Shown here one piece after another: positions 1 to 9,286 of a stretch of DNA of 64,000 nucleotides. Each line of letters opens with the position of its first letter. Position 1 is the stretch's first letter. The notes below the pieces were generated by a model. It ran no database searches. It saw only the letters and a list, made by a program, of their open reading frames with translations, and was not told the origin of the DNA. Where the stretch lies: positions 3,566,501 to 3,630,500 of the forward strand of contig NZ_CP136709.1 in assembly GCF_032926325.1 (NCBI RefSeq), in the 5' to 3' direction. A program made the position numbers and the translations under genes. This stretch comes from Aestuariibaculum lutulentum (GTDB lineage: Bacteria > Bacteroidota > Bacteroidia > Flavobacteriales > Flavobacteriaceae).

Positions 1-279
1 TTAATGATTGAGCTGGTTGAACTTCAAATTAAGAGTATAAAAGATGTTATAGGCGACGAGGAAATCAAACGTTTATATGTTGACGGAGGTTTTAGCGACA
101 ACGATTTATTCATAAAACTGTTATCGCATAATTTCAGAAATATGAAACTAAGGACCACCGATTCTTCACTGGGATCGGCTTTAGGTGCTGCGATTTCTAT
201 TTCCGATAGCAAACTGAATTCTAAATTTCTGAAAAAGAACTACTCGTTAAAAAAACACGTACCGTTTATCATCAGTTAA
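1..279 (+). CDS. C-terminal fragment of an FGGY-family carbohydrate kinase (cut by window edge)
   Basis: The frame is open from the first base, so this is the 3' end of a gene that begins outside the window. The visible 90-odd residues contain DGGFSDNDLF and, downstream, SSLGSALGAAI, the arrangement seen near the C-terminus of FGGY sugar kinases (fuculokinase, rhamnulokinase, xylulokinase group), where the GG-containing stretch belongs to the ATP-binding actin-like fold. The family phosphorylates a ketose or polyol in the cytoplasm. The next gene, a class II aldolase 56 bp downstream, would cleave a deoxy-ketose-1-phosphate, so fuculose or rhamnulose is a plausible substrate; this is inference from context, because the specificity-determining part lies outside the window. 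Confidence 0.7.
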   Translation, partial: LMIELVELQIKSIKDVIGDEEIKRLYVDGGFSDNDLFIKLLSHNFRNMKLRTTDSSLGSALGAAISISDSKLNSKFLKKNYSLKKHVPFIIS

Positions 280-335
280 CCTAAACTTATAGCTTGTTAT
301 GTTTTAATATTTGCCTAACATTAAATTAAATCTAT

Positions 336-1625
336 ATGGCCTCAAAATTAAATTTGGAGCACCCCAGAGATCAGATTACAAAAATTATTAGTCGAATCTA
401 CAAAAGGGGCATGACGACCACTTCGGGTGGTAATATTTCTATCATCGATGACAACGGTGATATATGGGTAACACCTTCAGCAATCGATAAAGGATCGCTA
501 AAAGCATCAGATATTATTTGCGTCAGGAAGGATGGTACCGTGGTTGGTAAACACAAACCGTCGTCGGAGTTTCCTTTTCATAAAGCCATATATGATATTA
601 GGCCAGATATTAAATCGGTAATCCATGCACATCCACCAGCGTTGGTTTCTTTCAGCATTGTTCGCCAAATACCAAATACCAATATCATTTCACAAGCTAA
701 ACACGTTTGCGGACCTATTGGTTATGCGCCTTACGAATTGCCTGGAAGTCATAAATTAGGAGATGTTATTGCTGAAGAATTTAAAAAAGGATTTAAAGCA
801 GTTATCATGGAAAACCACGGAACTGTTTTAGGTGGAAGCGATTTAAATGATGCTTTCGAGCGCTTTGAAGCTTTAGAGCTGTGTGCTCGCACCATTTTAT
901 ACGGATCTCAAATTGGCACGCCCAATTACCTCACAGATGAACAGATAGAACAGTTTGAATCACAAACCCAATCGACACTTCCTGAAATGGCTGCAACCGA
1001 GTATCCATCGGATGAAGTTGAAAAGCGTTTAGAGATTTGTAACATCGTAAAACGTTCTTGTGAACAAGGTTTAATGATAAGCTCTTACGGAACCGTTTCT
1101 ATGCGCTGGAAAGGGGATGATTTCCTAATTACCCCTACTCACGTAAATCGTTGGGATATGGCTATTGAAGATATTGTTCAAATTAAAGACGGACAACGAG
1201 AAGCTGGTAAAAACCCTAGTCGAGCGACATGGATACATCAGGAAATCTATAAACGTAATCCGAAGGTGAATTCCATTATCATGACGCAATCGCCTTATTT
1301 AATGGCATTCTCGGTGACTAAATCGTATTTAAACGTGAGAACCATTCCGGAAAGCTGGATCTTTTTACAGGATATACCAATGGTGGAATACGGTACGCAT
1401 TTTAAAGCGAATAACAACTCTCAGATTATCGACGATTGTACAACAGCTTTAATTATTGAAAACGATTCTGTGATTGTTACGGGCGATAAATTATTACAAA
1501 CATTCGACTACCTTGAAGTTGCCGAATTTAGTGCTAAATCTATTGTTTTAGGAACTTCTTTAGGTAATATGGTGCCTATTAACGACGATCAGGTAGAAGA
1601 ATTAAGAAAGAAATTTTTAACATAA
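336..1625 (+). CDS. class II aldolase/adducin-family protein with two tandem domains
   Basis: Cytoplasmic zinc-dependent aldolase or epimerase of the FucA/RhaD/AraD type. The protein (429 aa) is about twice the usual 210-230 aa because the domain is duplicated. Domain 1 (about 10-205) keeps the catalytic Glu in SSEFPFH (E78) and the metal ligands HAHP (H97, H99) and ENHG (H161). Domain 2 (about 225-425) has the same layout, but the HxH position reads TQSPYL and the later His position reads ENDSV, so it cannot bind metal in the standard way and is probably structural or regulatory. It sits between the sugar kinase and a transporter, probably in one operon, which fits cleavage of a deoxysugar phosphate such as L-fuculose-1-phosphate. 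The substrate is not provable from sequence alone. Confidence 0.85.
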   Translation: MASKLNLEHPRDQITKIISRIYKRGMTTTSGGNISIIDDNGDIWVTPSAIDKGSLKASDIICVRKDGTVVGKHKPSSEFPFHKAIYDIRPDIKSVIHAHPPALVSFSIVRQIPNTNIISQAKHVCGPIGYAPYELPGSHKLGDVIAEEFKKGFKAVIMENHGTVLGGSDLNDAFERFEALELCARTILYGSQIGTPNYLTDEQIEQFESQTQSTLPEMAATEYPSDEVEKRLEICNIVKRSCEQGLMISSYGTVSMRWKGDDFLITPTHVNRWDMAIEDIVQIKDGQREAGKNPSRATWIHQEIYKRNPKVNSIIMTQSPYLMAFSVTKSYLNVRTIPESWIFLQDIPMVEYGTHFKANNNSQIIDDCTTALIIENDSVIVTGDKLLQTFDYLEVAEFSAKSIVLGTSLGNMVPINDDQVEELRKKFLT

Positions 1626-1651
1626 ATAAACAATTAACTAAACTAACATAT

Positions 1652-3061
1652 ATGACACAATATCATCAAGAAGAAGACATGATAGAAGATATTGCTGGAG
1701 GGGAGTTTGAGAGAACCCCTGTCCCGCAATCAAAATTAAAAGGCTGGAAAAGCTTTTTAGGTATGTATGCCGGTGAGCATGCCGCAGGTACCGAATTTGT
1801 AATCGGCCCCCTGTTTTTAACTGCCGGAGTTAGTGCTTTCGATTTAATTATAGGCTTACTTTTAGGAAACTTGTTAGCCGTATTAAGCTGGCGTTTCCTT
1901 ACTGCTGAAGTTGCGGTAAAAAACCGTTTAACCTTATATTTTCAATTAGAAAAAATAAGCGGTAAAAACTTAGTTACTGTATACAATTTAGCTAACGGAA
2001 TTTTATTCTGCTTTCTTGCAGGTTCCATGATTACCGTTTCAGCAACAGCGGTAGGTATCCCTTTTGATATGCCAATGCCAAAACTAACCGATACCATGCC
2101 TAACGGCGTAACATGGATTGTTATCGTATTGGCTATTGGTGCTGTGATTTCAATTATCGCAGCTCGTGGTTATGATACCGTATCGAAAGCAGCAAATTAC
2201 ATGTCTCCTATTATTGTTTTGGCGTTTTTAGCCTGTGGTATTGTGGCATTAAATCAGTTAGGAGTTGAAAGCTTTTCCGATTTCTGGAATATCTGGGGAG
2301 AAGGTTCAGAACCATTTCCTGGACAAATTAAATACACCTTCTGGCACGTGGTTATCTGGTCTTGGTTTGCAAATGCAGCTATGCATATTGGTATGTCTGA
2401 TTTATCGGTATTCCGTTTTGCAAAAAAGGCAAGTTCAGGATGGACAACAGCTGCAGGTATGTATGTAGGTCACTACATGGCTTGGATTGCTGCTTGTTTA
2501 TTATATGCTGTGTATTTACAGTCTCCAGAAGCCCAGGCTTTATTAGGAACTGGTCAGGCTCCTTCGGTAGCTCCAGGCCCTTTAGCATATAACGCTATTG
2601 GTGTATTCGGTATCATTGCTGTAATTCTGGCTGGATGGACAACAGCTAACCCAACCATCTACAGAGCTGGTTTAGCGTTTCAAGCAATTATTCCAAAAGT
2701 ATCAACGTTCTGGGTAACCATTATAGCAGGTACCATTGCAACTTTAGCTGGAATATTCCCTGCATTCGCCATGAAATTATTAGATTTTGTTGCTTTCTAC
2801 GGATTTATTTTAGCACCTATTGGAGCAGTAATTGTATTCGAGCATTTCTTTGCAAAAAAATATGGTATCATTAAAAACTATGCCGAGCACGCAGGAATTA
2901 AGTTTAACAAATCAGTACTTTTTGCCTGGGCAATTAGTTTTGGGTTGTTCTATTTTATTTCCATTCAATTCGATATCTTTTTATCGTTTGTTACTTTGCC
3001 AACATGGCTAATGTGTGGTGTATTATTTCTGGTATTCAGTAAAAAATTTCAAAAGCAATAA
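1652..3061 (+). CDS. NCS1-type (purine-cytosine permease-like) transporter
   Basis: Integral inner-membrane protein of 469 aa with about twelve hydrophobic segments and a charged N-terminal tail. The early GMYAGEHAAGTEFVIGP region, the central WSWFANAAMHIGMSDLS segment and AGWTTANPTIYRAG resemble the nucleobase:cation symporter-1 family, which takes up purines, pyrimidines, hydantoins or thiamine with H+ or Na+. It starts 26 bp after the aldolase and is followed by a clear terminator, so it is the last gene of the kinase-aldolase unit. In that setting it may carry the sugar (or a nucleoside-like compound) that the enzymes degrade; the substrate is unknown and would be unusual for NCS1. The family call is fairly firm, the substrate is not. 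Confidence 0.75.
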   Translation: MTQYHQEEDMIEDIAGGEFERTPVPQSKLKGWKSFLGMYAGEHAAGTEFVIGPLFLTAGVSAFDLIIGLLLGNLLAVLSWRFLTAEVAVKNRLTLYFQLEKISGKNLVTVYNLANGILFCFLAGSMITVSATAVGIPFDMPMPKLTDTMPNGVTWIVIVLAIGAVISIIAARGYDTVSKAANYMSPIIVLAFLACGIVALNQLGVESFSDFWNIWGEGSEPFPGQIKYTFWHVVIWSWFANAAMHIGMSDLSVFRFAKKASSGWTTAAGMYVGHYMAWIAACLLYAVYLQSPEAQALLGTGQAPSVAPGPLAYNAIGVFGIIAVILAGWTTANPTIYRAGLAFQAIIPKVSTFWVTIIAGTIATLAGIFPAFAMKLLDFVAFYGFILAPIGAVIVFEHFFAKKYGIIKNYAEHAGIKFNKSVLFAWAISFGLFYFISIQFDIFLSFVTLPTWLMCGVLFLVFSKKFQKQ

Positions 3062-3086
3062 ACACGTTTATTATCATAATTTAAAG

Positions 3087-3116
3087 GCTCGTAAATTCGT
3101 TTACGGGCTTTTTTTT
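3087..3116 (+). terminator. intrinsic terminator after the kinase-aldolase-transporter operon
   Basis: A 9-bp stem GCTCGTAAA/TTTACGGGC (one G-T pair) closed by a TTCG tetraloop and followed by eight T residues. It lies 26 bp after the transporter stop codon and separates this unit from the galactose genes. Confidence 0.9.
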
Positions 3117-3213
3117 AATAATCTACAGCAAACACTGAATTATTCAAAAAAAACCATTTTAATTAAGCGTAAAAAATACGTTTATAACACATTATTATTC
3201 AATATTTAGTTAG

Positions 3214-3221
3214 TATATTTG
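3214..3221 (+). promoter_or_regulatory. -7 box of the galMKT promoter
   Basis: TATATTTG matches the Bacteroidota sigma-A -7 consensus TAnnTTTG exactly and lies 29 bp before the proposed galM start. No good -33 TTTG is seen at the usual distance. Confidence 0.6.
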
Positions 3222-3249
3222 TAGTTCTTAATCTGTTAATTCAACAAAA

Positions 3250-4146
3250 TTGTACAACATAAATCTTAAAACGGATAATTCTAATGGTTTAGAATATATT
3301 GAAATTGAGAATTCCTCAATTCAAACCTCCGCAAAAATATATACCAGTCTGGGTGCCAGCCTCCAAGCATTAACTTTAAATGGAAAATCATTAATTACTT
3401 CATTAGACCCGCTACCCTATTCCGATACTTACGCATCATCGATTTTATTTCCTTTTGCAAACCGAATAGACAATGGCACTTATACTTTTGAAGACGAAAC
3501 GTTTCAATTTCCAATAAACGAACCGGGAAATAACAATGCACTGCACGGTTTGGTATTCAATAAAACTTTTAAAATTATTGAACAAGTTGCTGATGATAAT
3601 CAAGCTTCAGTAAAATTGGAATACTTAGAAAAAAACGAATCTGAAGGATTCCCATATACTTTTGCGATTCAATTGGAATATGTGTTAACGGCGACGTCTT
3701 TAGATTTAAATGTGACTATAAAAAATACCGATAATAAAACATTTCCTTTTACTTTGGGATGGCATCCGTATTTTGAATCGGCTAACCTTTTTGAAAGCAC
3801 ATTAAGTTTTGACAGTGACAAACAATTGGTTTTAAACGAACGTTGCATTACTACAGGAACAACAGATGCTTCAAGCACCAATATTTTTGAAATTAAGGAT
3901 AAATATCTTGACGATTGCTTCCTGTTAAACCATAACGATATTACATTCAATACGCCTGAATATAGTTTTGTAATGAGTAGTTCTTCAAAAGAAAGTTATT
4001 TACAAATCTATACACCGCCTAAAAAAACGCATGTAGCTATTGAGCCAACTACAGGTGTCTCAGATAGCTTCAATAATAACATGGGATTACAAACCTTAAA
4101 ACCAAACGAAACCTATCAATTAAACTGGAACATTAAACTACAATAG
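3250..4146 (+). CDS. galM: aldose 1-epimerase (galactose mutarotase)
   Basis: Interconverts alpha- and beta-D-galactose before phosphorylation by GalK. The 298-aa protein carries the family's active-site pieces: ALHG with H99, GWHPYF with H172, and the catalytic glutamate in VAIEPTTG (E265). The start is a TTG at 3250: an in-frame stop lies at 3229-3231 and no ATG occurs between it and well-conserved sequence, so a TTG start is the best choice. It is the first of three Leloir genes (galM, galK, galT) on the same strand; spacing to galK is 60 bp and includes a 7-bp hairpin AATACCC/GGGTATT without a T tract. Confidence 0.88.
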   Translation: MYNINLKTDNSNGLEYIEIENSSIQTSAKIYTSLGASLQALTLNGKSLITSLDPLPYSDTYASSILFPFANRIDNGTYTFEDETFQFPINEPGNNNALHGLVFNKTFKIIEQVADDNQASVKLEYLEKNESEGFPYTFAIQLEYVLTATSLDLNVTIKNTDNKTFPFTLGWHPYFESANLFESTLSFDSDKQLVLNERCITTGTTDASSTNIFEIKDKYLDDCFLLNHNDITFNTPEYSFVMSSSSKESYLQIYTPPKKTHVAIEPTTGVSDSFNNNMGLQTLKPNETYQLNWNIKLQ

Positions 4147-4206
4147 TTAATTATGAAATACCCCTTTTAGGGTATTCCATCTGACTTAAAAAATAAATAT
4201 TTACAG

Positions 4207-5358
4207 ATGAATAAAGCATTAGTGAACAAGGTAAAAGAAACCTTTGTAGATAAATTTAACGCGCAACCGCTCGTGGTATTTTCTCCAGGGCGTATCAATA
4301 TTATTGGGGAACACACCGATTATAACGACGGGTTTGTATTTCCGGCTGCTGTAAACAAAGGTATTGTTGCGGCATTTCAAAAAAACGATTCTGACACTTC
4401 TGTAGCTTATGCGATTGATGTTGAGGATACCTTAGAATTTTCAGTAAATAGCATTCAACCTTTAGCTAAAGAAAGCTGGGGGAATTACGTTTTAGGTGTT
4501 ATAGCTGAAATCCAGAAAAAAGGACTTACGGTTGGAAACTTCAACGTGGTTTTCAGTGGAAATATTCCTGCTGGATCAGGAATGTCCTCTTCAGCAGCAC
4601 TTGAAAACAGCGTGGTTTTTGGGTTAAATGAATTATTCGAATTAGGATTAACCCGTGAAGAAATGATTTTCATTTCCCAAAAAGCAGAACACAACTATGT
4701 GGGTGTCAACTGCGGCATTATGGATCAATACGCTAGCATGTTCGGAATCAAAGATCATGCTTTACTTTTAGATTGTCGCTCGATTGAAGCACAACCGTTT
4801 CATATCGATTTTGAAGGTTACGAATTGATGTTAATCAACACCAACGTAAAACACAGCCTTTCTGATAGCGCGTACAACGATCGCCGTTCGGTTTGTGAAT
4901 CAATTTCTGAAATGCTAAACATTAAAGCTTTAAGAGATGCTAATGAAGCCGATTTAGAAACCGTAAAAGACAAAGTTACCGAAGAAAACTACCAAAAAGC
5001 GTTGTTCGTTATTCAGGAAAATAAACGTGCCGAATTAGCTTCTAAAGCCATGACCGATGGTGATTTAAAAACCTTAGGAGAACTCATTTACGGCTCTCAC
5101 CACGGACTGCAACACCAATACAAAGTAAGCTGTGAAGAGCTTGATTATTTAGTAGATCAAACTAAAGAAAACGACCAGATTCTGGGCGCAAGAATGATGG
5201 GTGGCGGTTTTGGTGGTTGCACCATTAACCTGATTGCAAAATCTGCTGTTAACGATTTTAAGACAAAAATTTCAGAACTTTATAAAAACAAATTTGGTAA
5301 AGACTGCTCTATCTATTCTGTAGAACTGGCCGATGGAACCGGATTAGTAACTGACTAA
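4207..5358 (+). CDS. galK: galactokinase
   Basis: GHMP-family kinase forming galactose-1-phosphate from galactose and ATP in the cytoplasm. The galactokinase signature SPGRINIIGEHTDYNDGF lies at residues 26-43, the phosphate-binding GHMP loop is PAGSGMSSSAALE (121-133), and the catalytic base is the Asp of CGIMDQ (D173). The C-terminal motif GARMMGGGFGGC is present. Length (383 aa) is normal. The gene stands between galM and galT, 13 bp before galT, so all three should be cotranscribed. Confidence 0.97.
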   Translation: MNKALVNKVKETFVDKFNAQPLVVFSPGRINIIGEHTDYNDGFVFPAAVNKGIVAAFQKNDSDTSVAYAIDVEDTLEFSVNSIQPLAKESWGNYVLGVIAEIQKKGLTVGNFNVVFSGNIPAGSGMSSSAALENSVVFGLNELFELGLTREEMIFISQKAEHNYVGVNCGIMDQYASMFGIKDHALLLDCRSIEAQPFHIDFEGYELMLINTNVKHSLSDSAYNDRRSVCESISEMLNIKALRDANEADLETVKDKVTEENYQKALFVIQENKRAELASKAMTDGDLKTLGELIYGSHHGLQHQYKVSCEELDYLVDQTKENDQILGARMMGGGFGGCTINLIAKSAVNDFKTKISELYKNKFGKDCSIYSVELADGTGLVTD

Positions 5359-5371
5359 AGCTAAAAAAACA

Positions 5372-6391
5372 ATGAATACCGATTTACAAGATTACTCACA
5401 CAAACGATTCAACATACTTACCGGTGAATGGGTTTTAGTTTCTCCTCACCGTGCAAAGCGCCCATGGCAAGGACAAAACGAAGCGGTTTCAAACGAAGTC
5501 CGACCATCTTACGACGAAAGCTGCTATTTATGCGCAGGCAACACTCGTATTAACGGCGAAGTCAACCCGAAATACGAAAACGTATTTGTATTTACTAACG
5601 ATTTCGCAGCACTTCAAACCGATTCAAAAACCTTTACAGTAGACGACGGTTTATTAAAAGCGCAAAGCGAACAAGGTATTTGCAAAGTGATTTGTTTTAG
5701 TCCAGACCACTCTAAAAGCTTAGCGGACATGGCTCCTGTAGAAATTGAGCAGGTCGTTTTAGAATGGCAAAAACAATACAAGGAACTTGGTGACAATGAC
5801 TTAATCAATTACGTTCAGATTTTTGAAAACAAAGGAGCTGTTATGGGATGTAGTAATCCGCACCCGCACGGACAAATCTGGAGCCAGACAACACTACCTA
5901 ACGAAGTTGAAAAGAAAGATACACAGCAACGTAATTACTATAACGAGCATCAAAAAAGTATTCTAGGAACGTATCTGGCTCAGGAATTAGAGAAACAAGA
6001 GCGCATTATTTTTGAAAATGATGCTTTTGTGGTGTTAATTCCATTCTGGGCAGTATGGCCTTTTGAAACCATGATTGTCCCTAAAAAACATCAGACGAAT
6101 ATTTCTGAAATGAAAGACAACGAAACCTTATTGTTTGCTGAAGCCATTTCGGTAATCACCAAGGCTTATGATAAGTTGTTCAACACTTCATTCCCTTATT
6201 CAAGTGGTATTCATCAGTCACCAACCAATGGTCAAGATAATAATCACTGGCACTGGCACATGAGTTTTTACCCACCATTATTACGTAGTGCAACGGTTAA
6301 GAAATTTATGGTAGGTTACGAAATGTTTGGTTCGCCCCAACGCGATATTACAGCAGAAAGCGCTGTAAAAATGCTTCGTAATTTACTATAG
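5372..6391 (+). CDS. galT: galactose-1-phosphate uridylyltransferase
   Basis: Transfers UMP between UDP-glucose and galactose-1-phosphate, completing the Leloir pathway (an epimerase GalE is not in this window). The zinc-site pair CYLC is at C51/C54, and the catalytic motif HPHGQIW is at 164-170, with H166 as the residue expected to carry the UMP. A second HIT-like half contains NNHWHWHMSFYPP. Length (339 aa) is typical. It ends the gal operon just before a strong terminator. Confidence 0.97.
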   Translation: MNTDLQDYSHKRFNILTGEWVLVSPHRAKRPWQGQNEAVSNEVRPSYDESCYLCAGNTRINGEVNPKYENVFVFTNDFAALQTDSKTFTVDDGLLKAQSEQGICKVICFSPDHSKSLADMAPVEIEQVVLEWQKQYKELGDNDLINYVQIFENKGAVMGCSNPHPHGQIWSQTTLPNEVEKKDTQQRNYYNEHQKSILGTYLAQELEKQERIIFENDAFVVLIPFWAVWPFETMIVPKKHQTNISEMKDNETLLFAEAISVITKAYDKLFNTSFPYSSGIHQSPTNGQDNNHWHWHMSFYPPLLRSATVKKFMVGYEMFGSPQRDITAESAVKMLRNLL

Positions 6392-6415
6392 CCTCTAAAA
6401 AAATAGATGAACAAT

Positions 6416-6443
6416 AAAACCTGATGCACTCCATCAGGTTTTT
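6416..6443 (+). terminator. intrinsic terminator after galT
   Basis: An 11-bp stem AAAACCTGATG/CATCAGGTTTT with a 5-nt loop and a short T tract, 25 bp after the galT stop codon. Confidence 0.88.
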
Positions 6444-6505
6444 AATTTTTAAAACAATACACTAAATCATAACTTCAAAAGTTATATTTTTAGCCTACAA
6501 AACAA

Positions 6506-8077
6506 ATGCCTTTAATGAAACGCTACATATACTTTTTACTTACTTTTTTATTTTTAATGTTTTGGAGTTCTTGTCGCAAAGATTTTGAGTTTTCACCAAG
6601 TACCGGAAATCTGGAATTTTCAAAAGATACTGTGTATTTGGACACCACGTTTACCAATATTGGATCTAGTACCTACACACTAAAAGTATATAATCGTAGT
6701 AATACCGACATCAATATTCCATCGGTGCAATTAGGCGAAGGTAACAGTTCAAACTACCGTTTGAATATAGACGGTATGGCAGGAAAAGTATTTAGCAATG
6801 TGCAAATTCAAGCCAAAGACAGCATTTATATTTTTGTAGAATCAACTATCAATATCAACGATTTCGCTAATGACGGCACCTTTTTATATACAGACCAAAT
6901 TCAGTTTGATGCCGGAACTAACCAGCAAAATGTAGAACTGGTAACTTTGGTTCAGGATGCCGTATTTATTTATCCGAATCGCGATTACGACACTAAAATT
7001 ATTGAAACCTTAAGCTTAAATATTGGTGGCGAGGAATACGAAACCGATATTCAAGGACGCACTTTACAACCCAATGAATTACATTTTACAAACGAAAAAC
7101 CTTATGTCATTTACGGATATGCTGCCGTACCTAATGGCTACACGCTAACCATCGATGCCGGAGCCCGTATTCATTTCCATGAAAGTTCAGGGCTGTTGGT
7201 TTCTGAAGGCGCTTCACTTCACGTAAATGGTGAATTCAGTGCAGATCAGGACTTACTGGAGAACGAAGTCATTTTTGAAGGAGACCGCTTAGAACCAGAT
7301 TTCGCTGATATTCCTGGTCAATGGGGCAGCATATGGCTTTTTGAAGGCAGCACTAACAATATTATTAACTACGCTACCATTAAAAATGGCTCTATCGGTA
7401 TTTTATGTGATGGCGGTGCGGAAGCCTCCGAAGACGCTTTAAAAATGACCAATTCGCAGATTTACAACAACACAGGTTTTGGTATTTTAGGACGAAATAC
7501 CTCGATTACTGCTGAAAACGTGGTATTAAACAATGCCGGACAATCATCGTTTGCTGGTACTTTTGGTGGCCGTTATAATTTTACGCATTGCACGATTGCC
7601 AATTACTGGAATAATGCTAGACAGTTCCCCGCCCTGCTTTTAAATAATTATATCGTTGATGCCGATGAAAACATAGTGGTTACAGATTTAACCGAAGCTA
7701 ATTTCAACAACTGCATTATATACGGAAACGACAACCCAGAGCTCTTGTTCGATGAAGTTGAAGAAGAAACCGTAAACTTTAATTTTAAATTCACCAACTG
7801 TTTAATTCGCTTTCAGGATTACACCAATTATTACTCAGGGCCCAATTACGATTTTGAAGATACCACACATTACCATGGTAATATCTTTAATCAAACACCC
7901 GACTTCTTTAATACTGAAGAAAATAAGTTGATTATTGGAGAGAACTCGGCTGCAATCAATCAAGGATTACCTGGTTTTGCATCACAGGTTCCAACCGATA
8001 TATTAAATGTAAACCGAACGACTACTCCCGATTTAGGCGCATATCAGCATATTACGTTTCCAGAGGAGGAGAATTAA
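6506..8077 (+). CDS. exported lipoprotein with predicted right-handed beta-helix
   Basis: A 523-aa protein with a signal peptide ending in a lipobox-like FWSSC-R (Cys about 23), so it should be lipid-anchored in the envelope. After a beta-rich N-terminal part (strand pattern of an Ig- or cohesin-like module, about 30-150), the middle and C-terminal regions (about 210-500) show short repeating turns rich in N, G and I, such as NNIINYATIKNG and NNTGFGILGRN, typical of a parallel beta-helix. The C-terminus ends with DLGAYQH, common in flavobacterial beta-helix proteins of unknown role. A second ATG nine bases downstream (6515) is an equally good start. I do not recognise a function; polysaccharide or surface binding is only a guess. 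Confidence 0.75.
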   Translation: MPLMKRYIYFLLTFLFLMFWSSCRKDFEFSPSTGNLEFSKDTVYLDTTFTNIGSSTYTLKVYNRSNTDINIPSVQLGEGNSSNYRLNIDGMAGKVFSNVQIQAKDSIYIFVESTININDFANDGTFLYTDQIQFDAGTNQQNVELVTLVQDAVFIYPNRDYDTKIIETLSLNIGGEEYETDIQGRTLQPNELHFTNEKPYVIYGYAAVPNGYTLTIDAGARIHFHESSGLLVSEGASLHVNGEFSADQDLLENEVIFEGDRLEPDFADIPGQWGSIWLFEGSTNNIINYATIKNGSIGILCDGGAEASEDALKMTNSQIYNNTGFGILGRNTSITAENVVLNNAGQSSFAGTFGGRYNFTHCTIANYWNNARQFPALLLNNYIVDADENIVVTDLTEANFNNCIIYGNDNPELLFDEVEEETVNFNFKFTNCLIRFQDYTNYYSGPNYDFEDTTHYHGNIFNQTPDFFNTEENKLIIGENSAAINQGLPGFASQVPTDILNVNRTTTPDLGAYQHITFPEEEN

Positions 8078-8157
8078 AATACATGAGTTGGTTTTGTAAA
8101 TAAGACCCAATTCGAACATAAACTCCTTAATAATTTCATATTATATATATGATTCTG

Positions 8158-8165
8158 TAGTTTTG
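8158..8165 (+). promoter_or_regulatory. -7 box upstream of the FemAB-like gene
   Basis: TAGTTTTG matches TAnnTTTG, 11 bp before the ATG at 8177, so the transcript would have a very short leader. A weak TTTC stands about 21 bp upstream in the -33 position. Confidence 0.5.
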
Positions 8166-8176
8166 CAGCCAAAAAC

Positions 8177-9280
8177 ATGATTTGTGAGCTACGCGAAAAG
8201 GATATACAAGAATTTGATGCAACAAACATACTACCGCAAACGCCGTTCTGGGGCCGCGTAAAAGAAAACCAAGGGTTCATTCCCAAAGGTTTTGAACTAA
8301 CCATTTCAAAAGACTTATTGATTAGCGATGCTAGTTCTATTGAAAAAAAGGGCGAAGATTTATTAATACTTATTAAGTACGTCGACCAGAATCACTGCTT
8401 TGCTTACGTGCCTTACGGCCCTAAATTAGAGCCCGACTTTGAAAATCAAGGGTTGTTTTTGGAGCAACTTTCAGAATCTATACGTCCGTTCCTCCCACCC
8501 AACTGTATTTTTATCCGTTACGATTTAATCTGGGAAAACCAATGGGCTACCGAAGAGGAATATTTTGATAACGACGGCAACTGGATTGGTCCGCCACCCA
8601 ACAAAACACAGGAATTTCGTGTGAATTTCAATACCGCCAACTGGAACTTACAAAAAAGTGTAGGCGATAATCTTCCCAAAAACACCTTTTTTATCGATTT
8701 ATCTTTAGATGAAGAGGACCTGTTGTACAATATGCGCTATAACACGCGATATAACATAAGAAGAGCTTCTAAGAAAGGAATTAACGTTAAGGAATATGGT
8801 ATAGAACACATGAACGACTGGTATAAGTTGTATCTGGAAACAGCTAATCGCCATGGTATGCCTGCCCAAAACGAGGAATTCTTTTCAACTATTTTCAATA
8901 ATCAGGACAACAGTAAAAAAGGGGTTACGGTTAAAATGTTAATGGCTGAAAAAGATGGCGAATTTTTATCGTCTATGTTTTTAGTGTTATCAAAAAAACG
9001 AGGTACTTATTTATATGGTGCTTCGGCAAACGACAAAAACAATTTAACCGCTAGCTATGCTCTGCAATGGGAATCGATGAAAGTATCGAAAGCCTGGGGC
9101 TGCACCGAATATGATATGTTTGGCTCGGCACCCAATTTAAATCGTAGCCACCCGTTACACGGTGTTCATGTTTACAAAAAAGGATTTGGTGGCGATTTAT
9201 ATCACCGTATGGGTTGCTGGGATTATCCGTTTAATCAAAAACTATACGATTTATATAAACTGCAGGAAATGCAGAATTAA
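8177..9280 (+). CDS. FemAB-family (lipid II:amino acid transferase-like) protein
   Basis: 367-aa cytoplasmic protein made of two GNAT-like halves. Features of the FemX/FemAB group are the opening QTPFWGRVKE, the middle NMRYNTRYNIRRASKKGINV and the final YDMFGSAPNLNRSHPLHGVHVYKKGFGG region. In Gram-positive bacteria these enzymes add amino acids from tRNA to the peptidoglycan stem peptide; in Bacteroidota, whose peptidoglycan lacks such bridges, members of the family are common but their acceptor is unclear. The gene is convergent with patB, with only 6 bp between stop codons. Family assignment is good; the reaction is not established. Confidence 0.8.
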   Translation: MICELREKDIQEFDATNILPQTPFWGRVKENQGFIPKGFELTISKDLLISDASSIEKKGEDLLILIKYVDQNHCFAYVPYGPKLEPDFENQGLFLEQLSESIRPFLPPNCIFIRYDLIWENQWATEEEYFDNDGNWIGPPPNKTQEFRVNFNTANWNLQKSVGDNLPKNTFFIDLSLDEEDLLYNMRYNTRYNIRRASKKGINVKEYGIEHMNDWYKLYLETANRHGMPAQNEEFFSTIFNNQDNSKKGVTVKMLMAEKDGEFLSSMFLVLSKKRGTYLYGASANDKNNLTASYALQWESMKVSKAWGCTEYDMFGSAPNLNRSHPLHGVHVYKKGFGGDLYHRMGCWDYPFNQKLYDLYKLQEMQN

Positions 9281-9286
9281 ACTGAT

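Noticed and set aside
3015..3209. Open frame of 64 codons after the transporter
   Set aside because: It begins inside the transporter gene in another frame and runs through the terminator; composition is that of noncoding AT-rich DNA.
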